Of a DNA stretch of 64,000 bases, positions 49,001 to 58,703 are shown piece by piece (position 1 is the first letter of the stretch; every line of letters begins with the position of its first letter). Source of the stretch: Chloroflexota bacterium (lineage in GTDB: Bacteria; Chloroflexota; Anaerolineae; Anaerolineales; Villigracilaceae); NCBI GenBank assembly GCA_021795965.1, contig JAJYOU010000004.1:1-64000 (forward strand). The letters run 5' to 3'. The notes under the pieces were generated by a model, which saw nothing but the letters and a program-made list of their open reading frames with translations, ran no database searches and had not been told where the DNA came from. A program made the position numbers and the translations under genes.

Positions 49001-49729
49001 ATGGCTAAATGGTCAATGGTAATTGATTTGGATAAATGTGTTGCCTGCCAGGGCTGTAGCATTGCCTGTCGCGCTGAGAACAACACCCCGGCGGTGGCAC
49101 CAGACCAGGCTGAGATGGGTCGAGCGATGCGCTGGAATGATGTTTTCCCGATGCCAATTAACCCAACTGAGGACACCGGAGAGTATCCAAATGTGCGAGC
49201 TGAATACCTTCCACGTCCTTGCATGCACTGTGAGAATCCCCCCTGTATCAAGGTTTGTCCGGTTGGAGCCACATTCAAGGATGCTGATGGCATTGTCGAG
49301 CAAAACTATGCCCGCTGCATTGGCTGCCGTTTTTGTACGGTTGGTTGTCCATATAGCGTGCGTTACTTCAACTGGTATGAACCAAAATGGGAGGGGGATA
49401 TGATTCTTCATCTCAATCCCGATCAAGTGGTCGGACCTGGCGTTCTGGAAGGTCCGGCAGTGAGACCACGATCCGTGGTGGAAAAATGCACGTTCTGCAT
49501 TCACCGCCTGCAAAAGGTTCATGCCCAGGCGGATGCCGAAGGTCGCGCTTTTCGAGCTGATGAATACGTCCCAGCTTGCGTCCAGACTTGCACTGGTAAG
49601 GCTCGTTTCTTCGGCGATTTGGATGACCCAGAAAGTACTGTTTCACATCTAGCGAAAAATACCCGCGCCTTCCACTTATTGGAAGATGAAGGTACACATC
49701 CCAAAGTAATTTACCTGCGGGAGGGTTGA
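49001..49729 (+). CDS. 4Fe-4S ferredoxin-type electron-transfer subunit (DmsB/NrfC-like)
   Basis: DKCVACQGCSIACRAEN, CMHCENPPCIKVCP, CIGCRFCTVGCPYSVR, CTFCIHRL. Confidence 0.93.
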   Translation: MAKWSMVIDLDKCVACQGCSIACRAENNTPAVAPDQAEMGRAMRWNDVFPMPINPTEDTGEYPNVRAEYLPRPCMHCENPPCIKVCPVGATFKDADGIVEQNYARCIGCRFCTVGCPYSVRYFNWYEPKWEGDMILHLNPDQVVGPGVLEGPAVRPRSVVEKCTFCIHRLQKVHAQADAEGRAFRADEYVPACVQTCTGKARFFGDLDDPESTVSHLAKNTRAFHLLEDEGTHPKVIYLREG

Positions 49730-49732
49730 GCC

Positions 49733-51277
49733 GTGCTTAAAATCGATTTAAAAGATAAAGAAAAACTAATTGATCCATTGTTTGCGCCGCTGAACACCGG
49801 TTTCAAAGCGGCAGTCGGATTATTGTCGTTAATCATTGCCTGGGGAGGATTCCTCTACATTCGTCAGCTGTTCTATGGACTGGGTGTCACTGGAATGGGA
49901 AGACCGGTTTATTGGAGCATGTATATTGTCAATTTCGTCTTTTTCATTGGGATTAGCCACGCCGGGACACTGATTTCTGCAATCTTACGCGTTACGGGTG
50001 CGGAATGGCGTCGTCCTATTACACGCGTAGCCGAGGCGATCACGGTTTTTGCCCTTCTGATTGGCTCGCTTCAAATCATTATCGACATGGGCCGCCCTGA
50101 TCGTTTGCCTTTTACGCTCATCTATGGTCGTTTACAATCGCCCATCATTTGGGACATCATATCGGTTACCATGTATCTCCTCGGTTCGGTGACCTATCTC
50201 TTTCTTCCCTTGATGCCTGATTTAGCCATTATCCGGGATAACATGCCAGAAAATGCTCCAAACTGGCGGAAAAAATTTTATACTATCCTGGCACTCGGCT
50301 GGCGCGGCACCCGTGAACAATGGATCCGCCTTGAAAAAGCCATCGCTTTTATGGCTGTTTTCATCATCCCTGTGGCGGTTTCGGTGCATTCGATCATATC
50401 CTGGATTTTAGCTTCCACTCTTCAACCCGGCTGGCATTCGACCATTTTTGGACCATATTTTGTGATTGGAGCAATATTTTCGGGAATTGGCGCCTTGTTC
50501 ATAGCAATGACCGCAGTTCGGAAGGTGCTGGGTCTGGAAAATTACATCCTGCAGAGGCAGTACCGCAACCTGGGGTTGCTCTTTATCACCATGAACGCGC
50601 TTTGGTTCTATTTCACTTTCGCTGAAAACCTGGGGTTAGCAACTGGTCAGCAAAGTTATGAAATGCCAGTCCTGGCAGCCAAACTTTGGGGAACCTTTGC
50701 TCCCACTTTTTGGTTGATGGTTGCCCTGATGGCTGGGGCATTCTTTATTCTGGTAGTTCCCTCCTGGCTGCCGCCACAAAAAACAAAACTTCGCTACGGT
50801 CTGCCAATCGCTTCAACAATAACTGCCTTCATGCTGGTCGTGCTTTTGGCGACCGTCAGGATGGTTCCTTCCTCTCTGTTGTTCCTGCAAACGATTACCG
50901 CGCGAACAGTATTATGGGTTTTGTTAGTATTGGCAATTATCGGGATCCTGGCAGGGTTTAGTGCCTGGTTTAAATCTAACCCGATTGCTGCCAAAGTCGT
51001 TGCATCCACCTTTGTGGTGATCGGTATGTGGTTGGAGCGTTGGAATATTGTCATTCCCACCACCACTCACCCAATGTTGGCAGCTTACGGATCCTACACT
51101 CCAAGCTTGACGGAAATTTCAATCACCGCTGCATCTGTTGCCGGGTTTGTGCTGATGTTTATTGTCTTCTTCAAGCTTTTCCCGGCAATTTCGATCTGGG
51201 AAATTGCGGAAGGGCGTGTGATGGAACAGGCTCAATCCATCGTGGTCATCCCTCAGCCTGAAGCTTCGGGAGATTAG
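49733..51277 (+). CDS. NrfD/PsrC-like membrane subunit
   Basis: 514-aa multi-TM ORF in the MopB/ferredoxin operon; MYIVNFVFFIGISHAGTLISAILR. Confidence 0.88.
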   Translation: MLKIDLKDKEKLIDPLFAPLNTGFKAAVGLLSLIIAWGGFLYIRQLFYGLGVTGMGRPVYWSMYIVNFVFFIGISHAGTLISAILRVTGAEWRRPITRVAEAITVFALLIGSLQIIIDMGRPDRLPFTLIYGRLQSPIIWDIISVTMYLLGSVTYLFLPLMPDLAIIRDNMPENAPNWRKKFYTILALGWRGTREQWIRLEKAIAFMAVFIIPVAVSVHSIISWILASTLQPGWHSTIFGPYFVIGAIFSGIGALFIAMTAVRKVLGLENYILQRQYRNLGLLFITMNALWFYFTFAENLGLATGQQSYEMPVLAAKLWGTFAPTFWLMVALMAGAFFILVVPSWLPPQKTKLRYGLPIASTITAFMLVVLLATVRMVPSSLLFLQTITARTVLWVLLVLAIIGILAGFSAWFKSNPIAAKVVASTFVVIGMWLERWNIVIPTTTHPMLAAYGSYTPSLTEISITAASVAGFVLMFIVFFKLFPAISIWEIAEGRVMEQAQSIVVIPQPEASGD

Positions 51278-51280
51278 CTC

Positions 51281-52231
51281 GTGTCAATAACTGAACACGC
51301 CGATTTATTTACGGCTTTGGCAGAAGCCCTGTCTGATCCGTCAGAGTGGATTTGCCTGCCAGGCAGGGAATGGCCGCTTTTTGAATTGGCATCTCGCCTC
51401 CTGCCTAATTCCAGCGCATTGCCTGGAATGGCATTAATCCCAGCTGAAGCACTGCACATTCGTCAGGATCGTTATGTTGGACTTTCAAAAGGACAGGCAG
51501 GGAAACCGAATTATTGGCTTTCTGAATCCGCTTATCTTAGCGGAAGCATCCTTGGACACGCTACTTTTGAAGTCGCAAAATGTTATGCAAAGGCCGGTCT
51601 TGAAGTGGAAGGAAGCGAACTACCCGACAGTGCCTCCAATGAACTAGCTTTTTTAGCCTGGCTGGCGAGGATTAATCCGGATGCAGAAGAGGATTTCCTG
51701 AAACATCATGCTGGTCGTTGGCTGCCAGGGCTTGGTCAATCCCTGGCTCGAGGGACCGACCAGGTTTATGCGGCTGTGGGTCAGATTCTCTCTGATTGGA
51801 TGACCCATGTTTTACAACCGAATAGAGTGGTTAAATCTGATGGACGGAATCATCTGCCTGAATTAATTGATCCCGAAGCTTGTAATTTGTGTGGTTTTTG
51901 CGTGCAGCGCTGCCAAACGCAAGCAATGGCTATCCAGGAAACGGTGGACCAAACTGCGCTCGAGTTAATCGCTTCTCGTTGTACCGGGTGTGGACGTTGC
52001 ATTGCGGCATGTGATGCATCTCTTTTGAAAATGAAATCAACCGGTATACAACCCCAAAGCTCTCAGGTTTTGCGAATTTCTGAGAGGTTGGTTTGCAAGA
52101 AATGCGGCCAACCAATGGTCAGTCGCGCCGAGATGGATTATGTGATGCAACAACTTGGGCATCTTGCCTGGCTGGAATATTGTTTGGATTGTCGAATACC
52201 CGCCTATTCTAGAAGTGGAGCCAAGAAATGA
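51281..52231 (+). CDS. TorD-like chaperone fused to a 4Fe-4S ferredoxin domain
   Basis: GTG start; N-terminal DmsD/TorD-like helical region; CNLCGFCVQRCQTQA, CTGCGRCIAACDAS, CKKCGQP. Confidence 0.7.
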   Translation: MSITEHADLFTALAEALSDPSEWICLPGREWPLFELASRLLPNSSALPGMALIPAEALHIRQDRYVGLSKGQAGKPNYWLSESAYLSGSILGHATFEVAKCYAKAGLEVEGSELPDSASNELAFLAWLARINPDAEEDFLKHHAGRWLPGLGQSLARGTDQVYAAVGQILSDWMTHVLQPNRVVKSDGRNHLPELIDPEACNLCGFCVQRCQTQAMAIQETVDQTALELIASRCTGCGRCIAACDASLLKMKSTGIQPQSSQVLRISERLVCKKCGQPMVSRAEMDYVMQQLGHLAWLEYCLDCRIPAYSRSGAKK

Positions 52232-52467
52232 ACTTTCCGCTCGAATACCCCATCTATCAATTATTTTACTGGCTGGTCAACACACATGGAGTTGGCAGCG
52301 CATTCGCGGCGCTGGCTGGCATCGGTTCGTTGCTCGGATATTTTTTGACATTGCGCCATATTCGTGCTGCCAAGGATGATCCTGGTGAAGTTTATTCCTA
52401 TCCTACACCAGCGCTGCATCACGATGAGGAAACGATTCCGCATTCAGGTAACGGGAAAATTAAATAA
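52228..52467 (+). CDS. Small membrane protein of the oxidoreductase operon
   Basis: 79 aa, overlaps upstream stop by 4 nt; one TM. Confidence 0.6.
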   Translation: MNFPLEYPIYQLFYWLVNTHGVGSAFAALAGIGSLLGYFLTLRHIRAAKDDPGEVYSYPTPALHHDEETIPHSGNGKIK

Positions 52468-52515
52468 AGAAGCATTGGCACTCGTTATGAACGAATTTGA
52501 TTGATTAAATAATGA

Positions 52516-53784
52516 TTATTTGTTTACTGAATGGCATTGATGACAGTATGCAGAGGATTGATCCTCACCTGACTGCGTGCATTGACTTCCTTTAACGGGG
52601 CGAAAACTAAAAACTTGCTTGGTAGCTTTGCCGATCAATCGATATGTTCCGTCACTTAAAACTTGGGTATTCCAGAGCGGTTCGTCTTTTTCAGTAATTA
52701 ATAAGGTATCACCTACCTTTAAGTCGACGATCGGGTTAAGCTTTGCTTCCCTGAAAGCAATATTATTCAAATCACTTAAGGTGAACGTTTTGGGCAATTC
52801 CGTCGGAGTTCCATGGCAGGTTTTGCATTGGATATATTGAATATCCAGTTTGCTGCTGTGCAGATCACCGTCGCCCATCGCTTCCACCCGGGTATGGCAA
52901 TCAATGCAATCAAGGGTATATTCACATTTCGTAAATTGAGCGATGGGTTGGTAGTATGTGTGCAGTCTGTCAGTCAGCGGATCCGTGCGTTCAACGAAGG
53001 TCATCTGGCGCAAATCATAATTGCCGCGATTGTGACATGTGTTGCACTGAGTGAAAGGAATGGCAGTGGTCAGCTGGTGAACTTGTGATTTTTGGTTTGC
53101 ATTGCCTGCATTCTTTGCACTTTGATTTTGTGACTGTGGGGTGTGGCATGCAGCGCACCCGGTAAAACGGGAATACGGGTTTCCCTGACGAGGAATTGCG
53201 TTGATATGACAAGTCAGACAGTTTTGACCAAATTTTTGAATAAAAGGATTGGTTTCGCTGGTTGGATCAAAGGTCAACAACGAAGGGAGACCGGTTTTGG
53301 TGGTGATGGCTGCATCCTTGATCGCTTGAATTCCATATCGAGCGGTTAAGTCTGGTTGGGCGCCAAAGGTATATCGAATGATGGCAATTGCACCGGCATA
53401 AGTGGATTGGATGCTTGTTTCAACCCTTTGGATATGGTCATGATTATCTGAGGGTGCTCCACCGTGACATTTTTCACCACCGCAGCTTTGTTCCACAACC
53501 AGCAAATCAGATGGGTTTTTGCCTCCACGCATGGAACTGTGCGCCAGGTTTGCATCCAAAGCCAGGCGTTCTCCGCCATGGCAAATGACACAGCCGAATG
53601 TCTTAATTGGATGAGAGGGGCTGATTTCGGGCAGGTCCGAGTGACAGCTCAAACAATATTCGGTTTGACCAGTCAGAGTTGGAGTTAATGAAGTCGGCAC
53701 AGGAGAATGTGAATCTCTCCACATGACTCCCGCAATGGTCAACAAAAGAAATAAGGAAGCAATCAGCGTAATTGGACGATTCAT
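52516..53784 (-). CDS. Multiheme c-type cytochrome (8 CXXCH plus one CX4CH)
   Basis: CLSCH, CVICH, CGGEKCH, CLTCH, CAACH, CNTCH, CIDCH, CKTCH, CHQCH. Confidence 0.88.
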   Translation of the reverse strand: MNRPITLIASLFLLLTIAGVMWRDSHSPVPTSLTPTLTGQTEYCLSCHSDLPEISPSHPIKTFGCVICHGGERLALDANLAHSSMRGGKNPSDLLVVEQSCGGEKCHGGAPSDNHDHIQRVETSIQSTYAGAIAIIRYTFGAQPDLTARYGIQAIKDAAITTKTGLPSLLTFDPTSETNPFIQKFGQNCLTCHINAIPRQGNPYSRFTGCAACHTPQSQNQSAKNAGNANQKSQVHQLTTAIPFTQCNTCHNRGNYDLRQMTFVERTDPLTDRLHTYYQPIAQFTKCEYTLDCIDCHTRVEAMGDGDLHSSKLDIQYIQCKTCHGTPTELPKTFTLSDLNNIAFREAKLNPIVDLKVGDTLLITEKDEPLWNTQVLSDGTYRLIGKATKQVFSFRPVKGSQCTQSGEDQSSAYCHQCHSVNK

Positions 53785-54815
53785 TAGGAAGAGAGGAGGA
53801 AGATAATCGTCAAAAGGACAAACCAAAAAATAATAATTCCCAGCGCAATTTGAGCCAGACGGTTGGATTTTGGAAACCATCGCCCAATTTCGGAGGCATC
53901 CGGCTCAGGCAATGTGTATGGGATGATTGCAGTTAGTGTTAGCAAAATGAGAGGTGAGAAAACTCCCCAAAAGAAAGGATTTCCCCATTTGAGCATTTGC
54001 TGAACCCAGAGTAAGAACCATGGAGCCCGGTCGCTGGCAGATAGGGAGGAATATTCTGTCATGGCTGGGGCGATTGGCGCGGGGAAAAATATGGATACCA
54101 AGATTAAAACAGCCATTGAAAAAATCATTGCCAGCACTTCGCGCCGGACCAGTTCAAAGCGGTTAATCCGTTCTTGTTCCGAATTCAATTCCCTGGGAGG
54201 CGAAGCAATGCCTCCATCGCGCCTGACTCGAAAAACATGCCAGACCATTAAGATCAACGCGAGGGTCATTAATCCATATATGTGCCACGCAAAAAAATGA
54301 ACCAGGACACTTGTTCCGGGTTCTGCTCCACCGGTGATGAAATTAGTTAATCCATCACCGATCAATGGAATGGATTTAATTAGGTTGGTACTCGCTGCAA
54401 GCGCCCACTTTACGCCTGTATCCCACCGTAAAACATAACCGGAAAAGTCCATCAAGACAAGTAAGGCGAATAATCCTAACCCAAGCAAATAGTTGAACCT
54501 GCGCGTAGCTGAATACGCACCGGTAAATACCACGCGAATAAGATGAATGATACTCACAACCAGCAAAAATTGACCAGCCCAGTAATGAATGTTTCGAATT
54601 AGCCATCCGACTGGTACCTGGTATGTGATGACTTGTATCGAAAGGGCGGCGCTTACAGCCGATGGAATGTAATAAAACATTTCCAGGGAGCCTGTAATAA
54701 TGAGAACCAACACCAGGAAAAATGCCGTCCCTCCAGCACCGAGAGTGTACTTCCAGCGGGCTTGATCTGCTGGGATGGTGGGTGGGTGCAAATGGTGGAA
54801 AAAATTTGGACGCAT
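53784..54815 (-). CDS. Cytochrome b (b6/bc1-like) protein
   Basis: GWLIRNIHYWAGQFLLVVSIIHLIRVVFTGAY..; HFFAWHIYGLMTLALILMVWHVFRVRRDGG. Confidence 0.9.
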   Translation of the reverse strand: MRPNFFHHLHPPTIPADQARWKYTLGAGGTAFFLVLVLIITGSLEMFYYIPSAVSAALSIQVITYQVPVGWLIRNIHYWAGQFLLVVSIIHLIRVVFTGAYSATRRFNYLLGLGLFALLVLMDFSGYVLRWDTGVKWALAASTNLIKSIPLIGDGLTNFITGGAEPGTSVLVHFFAWHIYGLMTLALILMVWHVFRVRRDGGIASPPRELNSEQERINRFELVRREVLAMIFSMAVLILVSIFFPAPIAPAMTEYSSLSASDRAPWFLLWVQQMLKWGNPFFWGVFSPLILLTLTAIIPYTLPEPDASEIGRWFPKSNRLAQIALGIIIFWFVLLTIIFLLSS

Positions 54816-54833
54816 GCAGAGATTATAAAAGAA

Positions 54834-54862
54834 AACCGCCCCGGTCGGGGCGGTTTTCAAGA
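54834..54862. terminator. Terminator hairpin
   Basis: aaaaccgcccc-ggtc-ggggcggtttt. Confidence 0.65.
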
Positions 54863-54864
54863 AA

Positions 54865-55665
54865 TTAATTTTCCAAAGGAATTTCTTGATGCTCTTTGGT
54901 TTCGGATGCAATTTTTTGATTGATTTCGTCTTCCCAATCTAATTCAGCTTGAATTTTCTCCCAGTACCACTTCTCATGGTGCATTTTAGCATACCAAGCC
55001 GAAACTTTCCCCGAGAACATGGAGAATAAACCTTCTTTTTCTTCGGGAAAAATTGCCCCCATGTAAACATGGATTAAAATACCTGCCACGATGGAAAATA
55101 CTGAAAGGAAATGTAATGGTTGGGCGATCTGCTTCAAAATGGGAGGGAAAAACGCTTTGAAAACCATCACGGGTCCGCTGATCATGATTCCAATGGAACC
55201 AAGGATGACCACAAACATGTACAGCTTTTGCCCGCCATTATATGCATCCTGAGGGGGTAAGGGTTTGTCTTTCATAAAACCCATCATCTGGAAAGGTTTT
55301 ATCATTAACCAGTCGATATCATCCTTATCGAGCAGCACACGGTGCATGGCGAAAGGAACGAAATACTTTTTCCACCCCACAAATATATTAAATAACAGCA
55401 CACTTATCCACACAAACCCAACGGTATAGTGGAATGTAATCAAATTCGCGGTGCCGCCAAACATATTTCGAAACCATTCCTGCATCCAAATTGGAGATAC
55501 TCCCAGCCTGGGAGAAGAAATAATGGCAATTCCTGTTGGCAGAAGCATTAGCCATATCAGGACATTAAACCAGTGTGTAATAATATTTGCCACGTTATGT
55601 TTTTTTAATAATTTTTCACGCAAACGTTTTTGTTCCGCGACTGGTACAGTTTGGTTTGAACTCAT
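54865..55665 (-). CDS. Formate-dehydrogenase-gamma-like cytochrome b subunit
   Basis: NIITHWFNVLIWLMLLPTG..; FHYTVGFVWISVLLFNIFVGWKKY; HVYMGAIFPEEKEGLFSMFSGKVSAWYAKMHHEKWY. Confidence 0.85.
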   Translation of the reverse strand: MSSNQTVPVAEQKRLREKLLKKHNVANIITHWFNVLIWLMLLPTGIAIISSPRLGVSPIWMQEWFRNMFGGTANLITFHYTVGFVWISVLLFNIFVGWKKYFVPFAMHRVLLDKDDIDWLMIKPFQMMGFMKDKPLPPQDAYNGGQKLYMFVVILGSIGIMISGPVMVFKAFFPPILKQIAQPLHFLSVFSIVAGILIHVYMGAIFPEEKEGLFSMFSGKVSAWYAKMHHEKWYWEKIQAELDWEDEINQKIASETKEHQEIPLEN

Positions 55666-55668
55666 CGA

Positions 55669-56454
55669 TTACTCCTCCACATCCTTTTCGCCTTCGATTA
55701 ACTGCTTGGTGAAGTAGAATGCCTGTAGACCGAATGAACCAGCAATTCCCAGTCCGAGCACAGGAATTATCAGCTTTTTCCACAATTCTTCAGAGACTGT
55801 ATATTCTGAGGCTTCAGGGACCTTGCCTTCCATTTGATTAAATTTATCGGAGGTCAGCAGGGAAACCATTTCAACAGAAGCATTGGTGTAATAGATATTC
55901 GGACCAGTGCTTTTACCGTCCTGGCGTTTGGCGTCTAAGCGGAGTACGGATTTGGCATTTTTAAGAGCTTTGGAAACAGTTGACTCCGGGTCGTTGAAAT
56001 CGCCAAAAAGTCTCGATCCACCAACACAAGTAGCCACACAAGCTGGCATTTGACCTGTTTCAACACGCTGGAAACATCCGTTGCACTTGTCCACCACTCC
56101 ACGCTGCTCATCAATGTAACGTACATCGTAGGGACAAGCTTCAACGCAGAATCCACAGCCAATACAGGCATCCTGATCAACCAGAACGAGTCCATTTTCC
56201 TTATTTTTATATGTTGCACCGCTGACGCAAACTTCTGTGCAAGGCGGATTATCACAATGCATGCAGTTGTAGGGAACAAATGTGCGGTTAAATAACGGCC
56301 AATCTCCTTTTACGCCTTGATCGTGCACCCAGATGCGCGTGTGAGTATAAGGTACCGTATTTTCCACACTACAGGCTACCAGACAGGCTCGACAGTCAAT
56401 GCAGCGAGAGATATCGATCACAAAACCAAAGCGTTTTTTTGTATCGTTTGCCAT
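55669..56454 (-). CDS. 4Fe-4S ferredoxin-type subunit with C-terminal TM
   Basis: SRCIDCRACLVACSVEN, CMHCDNPPCTEVCVSGA, CIGCGFCVEACPYDVR, CNGCFQRV. Confidence 0.92.
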   Translation of the reverse strand: MANDTKKRFGFVIDISRCIDCRACLVACSVENTVPYTHTRIWVHDQGVKGDWPLFNRTFVPYNCMHCDNPPCTEVCVSGATYKNKENGLVLVDQDACIGCGFCVEACPYDVRYIDEQRGVVDKCNGCFQRVETGQMPACVATCVGGSRLFGDFNDPESTVSKALKNAKSVLRLDAKRQDGKSTGPNIYYTNASVEMVSLLTSDKFNQMEGKVPEASEYTVSEELWKKLIIPVLGLGIAGSFGLQAFYFTKQLIEGEKDVEE

Positions 56455-56464
56455 GTTTTACCTT

Positions 56465-58636
56465 TTACGCTTTCTTGACAGTGACAAATGTTTGGCTGAG
56501 CGCCTGCCCGCCGCTAACCGGGTCAGTATATGTGACATGTAACACGGAATCACTTGCGCCTTCGCCGTAGGCGGTTCTTAAACCTTTGGAAAGATGCCCA
56601 TATCCCGGGGTCATATATACACAATCTGGGCGGATGGTCGGAGTCACCATGACTGCCAAGTTGATTTTGCCAACTTCACTGGTCACTTCCACCAGATCCC
56701 AATCCTTGATGCTTCTTTTAGCTGCTGCGTCCGGATGCATCCAAATGCGAGGGGTATCTTCATATTTGTGCAGCAACTTATTATTATGGGTGCCAAATTG
56801 GGTATGCTGACCGACTTTTCCGGTCAGGAGATAGAATTGATCTTCACCTGGTTGAGCAGGTTCCTGCCAGGTGGGGATGGGATCAAACCCGCCCTTTTCA
56901 AGCGTGGTGGAGAATATTTCAATTTTTTCGCTGGGGGTCGCCCAATCGAATTCGGTCTTTTTCTCACCAGCTGGAAATTGCGCATAACCGTGGGTGGCGA
57001 TATCATCCAGGGTCAACCCCATCGGTTTGAGTTGCTGGTTAATGTAGTCCTGTTCATCCTGATACTGGAAGTAATCACCGATACCCAGTCGTTTTCCAAG
57101 CTCTCTGAAAATCCAAAGGGCAGATTTTCCTTCTCCTTGAGGTTCGATCACGGGTTGGCGCAGGAATGCTTTGTCCCCAACTGGATTAAGGGGGTCATAG
57201 CGCTCAAGGTAAGAGGCTTCGGGCAGGACGACATCCGAGAACCAGGATGTGTCATTCATGATGATGTCGATATTGGCTATAAAATCCAATTTACCAAACA
57301 ACTCGAGTGTTTTGGCACGGTCAGGCAGGTCCTGAACCGGGTTTTGACGTGAAATTAACCATCCGTGAGCTTCGTAAGGATCACCTTTAAGGGCTCCATC
57401 CCGCATTTCCTGGAATATCCCTAATTTGAGTGGAACGAACGGGAATTTCCACGGAACTCCATCCAGGCGGGGAGCTGTGATTCTTGGAAACGCAGGCTGG
57501 GGGATTGATCCTAATCCGCCAGCACCTTCGCCTGCAGCAGGATGAAGGGTTGATCCCCAATTGCCCACCAGCGAATTCAAGATTGTGATTGCTCTTTCAG
57601 TTTGGAAAGAGTTGATGAAATTGGAAGTTCGCCAGCCATTATGGGCGAGAGCATTTGAACCCGCGGCGGCAAATTCCCGGGCAATTCGTGTGATGGTGTC
57701 TGCTGAAATACCGGTAATTTTTTCTGCCCAGGCTGGGGTGTAATCTTGTACCGATGTACCGAGCTTTTCGAAGCCGGAAGTATAACTATCTACAAAGGAT
57801 TTGTTGTAAAGGTTTTCCTGGATCAGGACGTTAATTAATGCCAGGTGAAAGGCGCTGTCAGTTCCAGGTTTGATTGGCAGCCATTCTGTGGATTTTGACG
57901 CCGTTTTGGTGTAGCGCGGATCAATATAGATTACTTTTGCGCCTTTGGAAATTATTTCCATGAGAGCAGATGTTTCCGAAGTGGAAATAGCTTCGGTTAA
58001 ATTGCGCCCGGTTAAAATTAGATATTTTATGTTGTTATAATCTCGCGCAGGTTCTTCCATACCATAAGTCATGATATTTGCAACAATCATGGCGTTGAAA
58101 CACAAAGATCGCTGCGTGCCGTAATTGGGAGATCCAAATCCATAAAGAATATTTTCAAATACTGGCTGTGAAATATTATGGGTTGATGAAAACATCATGG
58201 CTTCAGGGCCATATTTTTGTTTGATATCCAACATCTTGCTGGCAGTCAGATCCAAAGCTTCATCCCAGGAAGCTTTTCGGAATTTCCCTTCTCCACGCTT
58301 TCCCACCCGAATCAGTGGTGTAAGAACCCGGTCGGGATCATAAGTATTCATTAATCCAGATTGCCCGCGCGCGCAAAGTTTGCCAGTCGAATTGGGATGA
58401 TCGGGATTGCCTTCCAATTTAACCACTCTACCATCTTTGACTTTGGCTAAAACACCACAGCGCCAGACGCACATTTCACACATGGTGGGAATGTAACCAT
58501 CCCCATCCGGATCAATTAGCCCGGCTTTTACGGCTGCTTTTGCTACGAGTGGGGGGATAAACCCGCCAACAGTCACTGCTGCGGCAGCGGAGCCACCCAA
58601 TTTGAGGAAGTCGCGTCGTGAAAATAATTTCGTCAT
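56465..58636 (-). CDS. Molybdopterin oxidoreductase catalytic subunit (Psr/Phs-like)
   Basis: FSRRDFLKLGGSAAAAVTVGG Tat-type signal; CEMCVWRCGVL..GKLCARG; GTQRSLCFNAM putative Mo-ligand Cys. Confidence 0.92.
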   Translation of the reverse strand: MTKLFSRRDFLKLGGSAAAAVTVGGFIPPLVAKAAVKAGLIDPDGDGYIPTMCEMCVWRCGVLAKVKDGRVVKLEGNPDHPNSTGKLCARGQSGLMNTYDPDRVLTPLIRVGKRGEGKFRKASWDEALDLTASKMLDIKQKYGPEAMMFSSTHNISQPVFENILYGFGSPNYGTQRSLCFNAMIVANIMTYGMEEPARDYNNIKYLILTGRNLTEAISTSETSALMEIISKGAKVIYIDPRYTKTASKSTEWLPIKPGTDSAFHLALINVLIQENLYNKSFVDSYTSGFEKLGTSVQDYTPAWAEKITGISADTITRIAREFAAAGSNALAHNGWRTSNFINSFQTERAITILNSLVGNWGSTLHPAAGEGAGGLGSIPQPAFPRITAPRLDGVPWKFPFVPLKLGIFQEMRDGALKGDPYEAHGWLISRQNPVQDLPDRAKTLELFGKLDFIANIDIIMNDTSWFSDVVLPEASYLERYDPLNPVGDKAFLRQPVIEPQGEGKSALWIFRELGKRLGIGDYFQYQDEQDYINQQLKPMGLTLDDIATHGYAQFPAGEKKTEFDWATPSEKIEIFSTTLEKGGFDPIPTWQEPAQPGEDQFYLLTGKVGQHTQFGTHNNKLLHKYEDTPRIWMHPDAAAKRSIKDWDLVEVTSEVGKINLAVMVTPTIRPDCVYMTPGYGHLSKGLRTAYGEGASDSVLHVTYTDPVSGGQALSQTFVTVKKA

Positions 58637-58703
58637 GATTTACTCCAGTTGCCATGAAATTACCATCAAGGATGGCAAACTTCACCATCTTTGATTTTGG
58701 CGA

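Noticed and set aside
46587-49729. Numerous antisense and alternate-frame ORFs over the MopB/FeS genes
   Set aside because: Shadow ORFs of strongly supported genes.
56465-58636. Selenocysteine in the MopB catalytic subunit
   Set aside because: The putative Mo-ligand position is encoded as Cys (GTQRSLCFN) and the ORF has no in-frame TGA.
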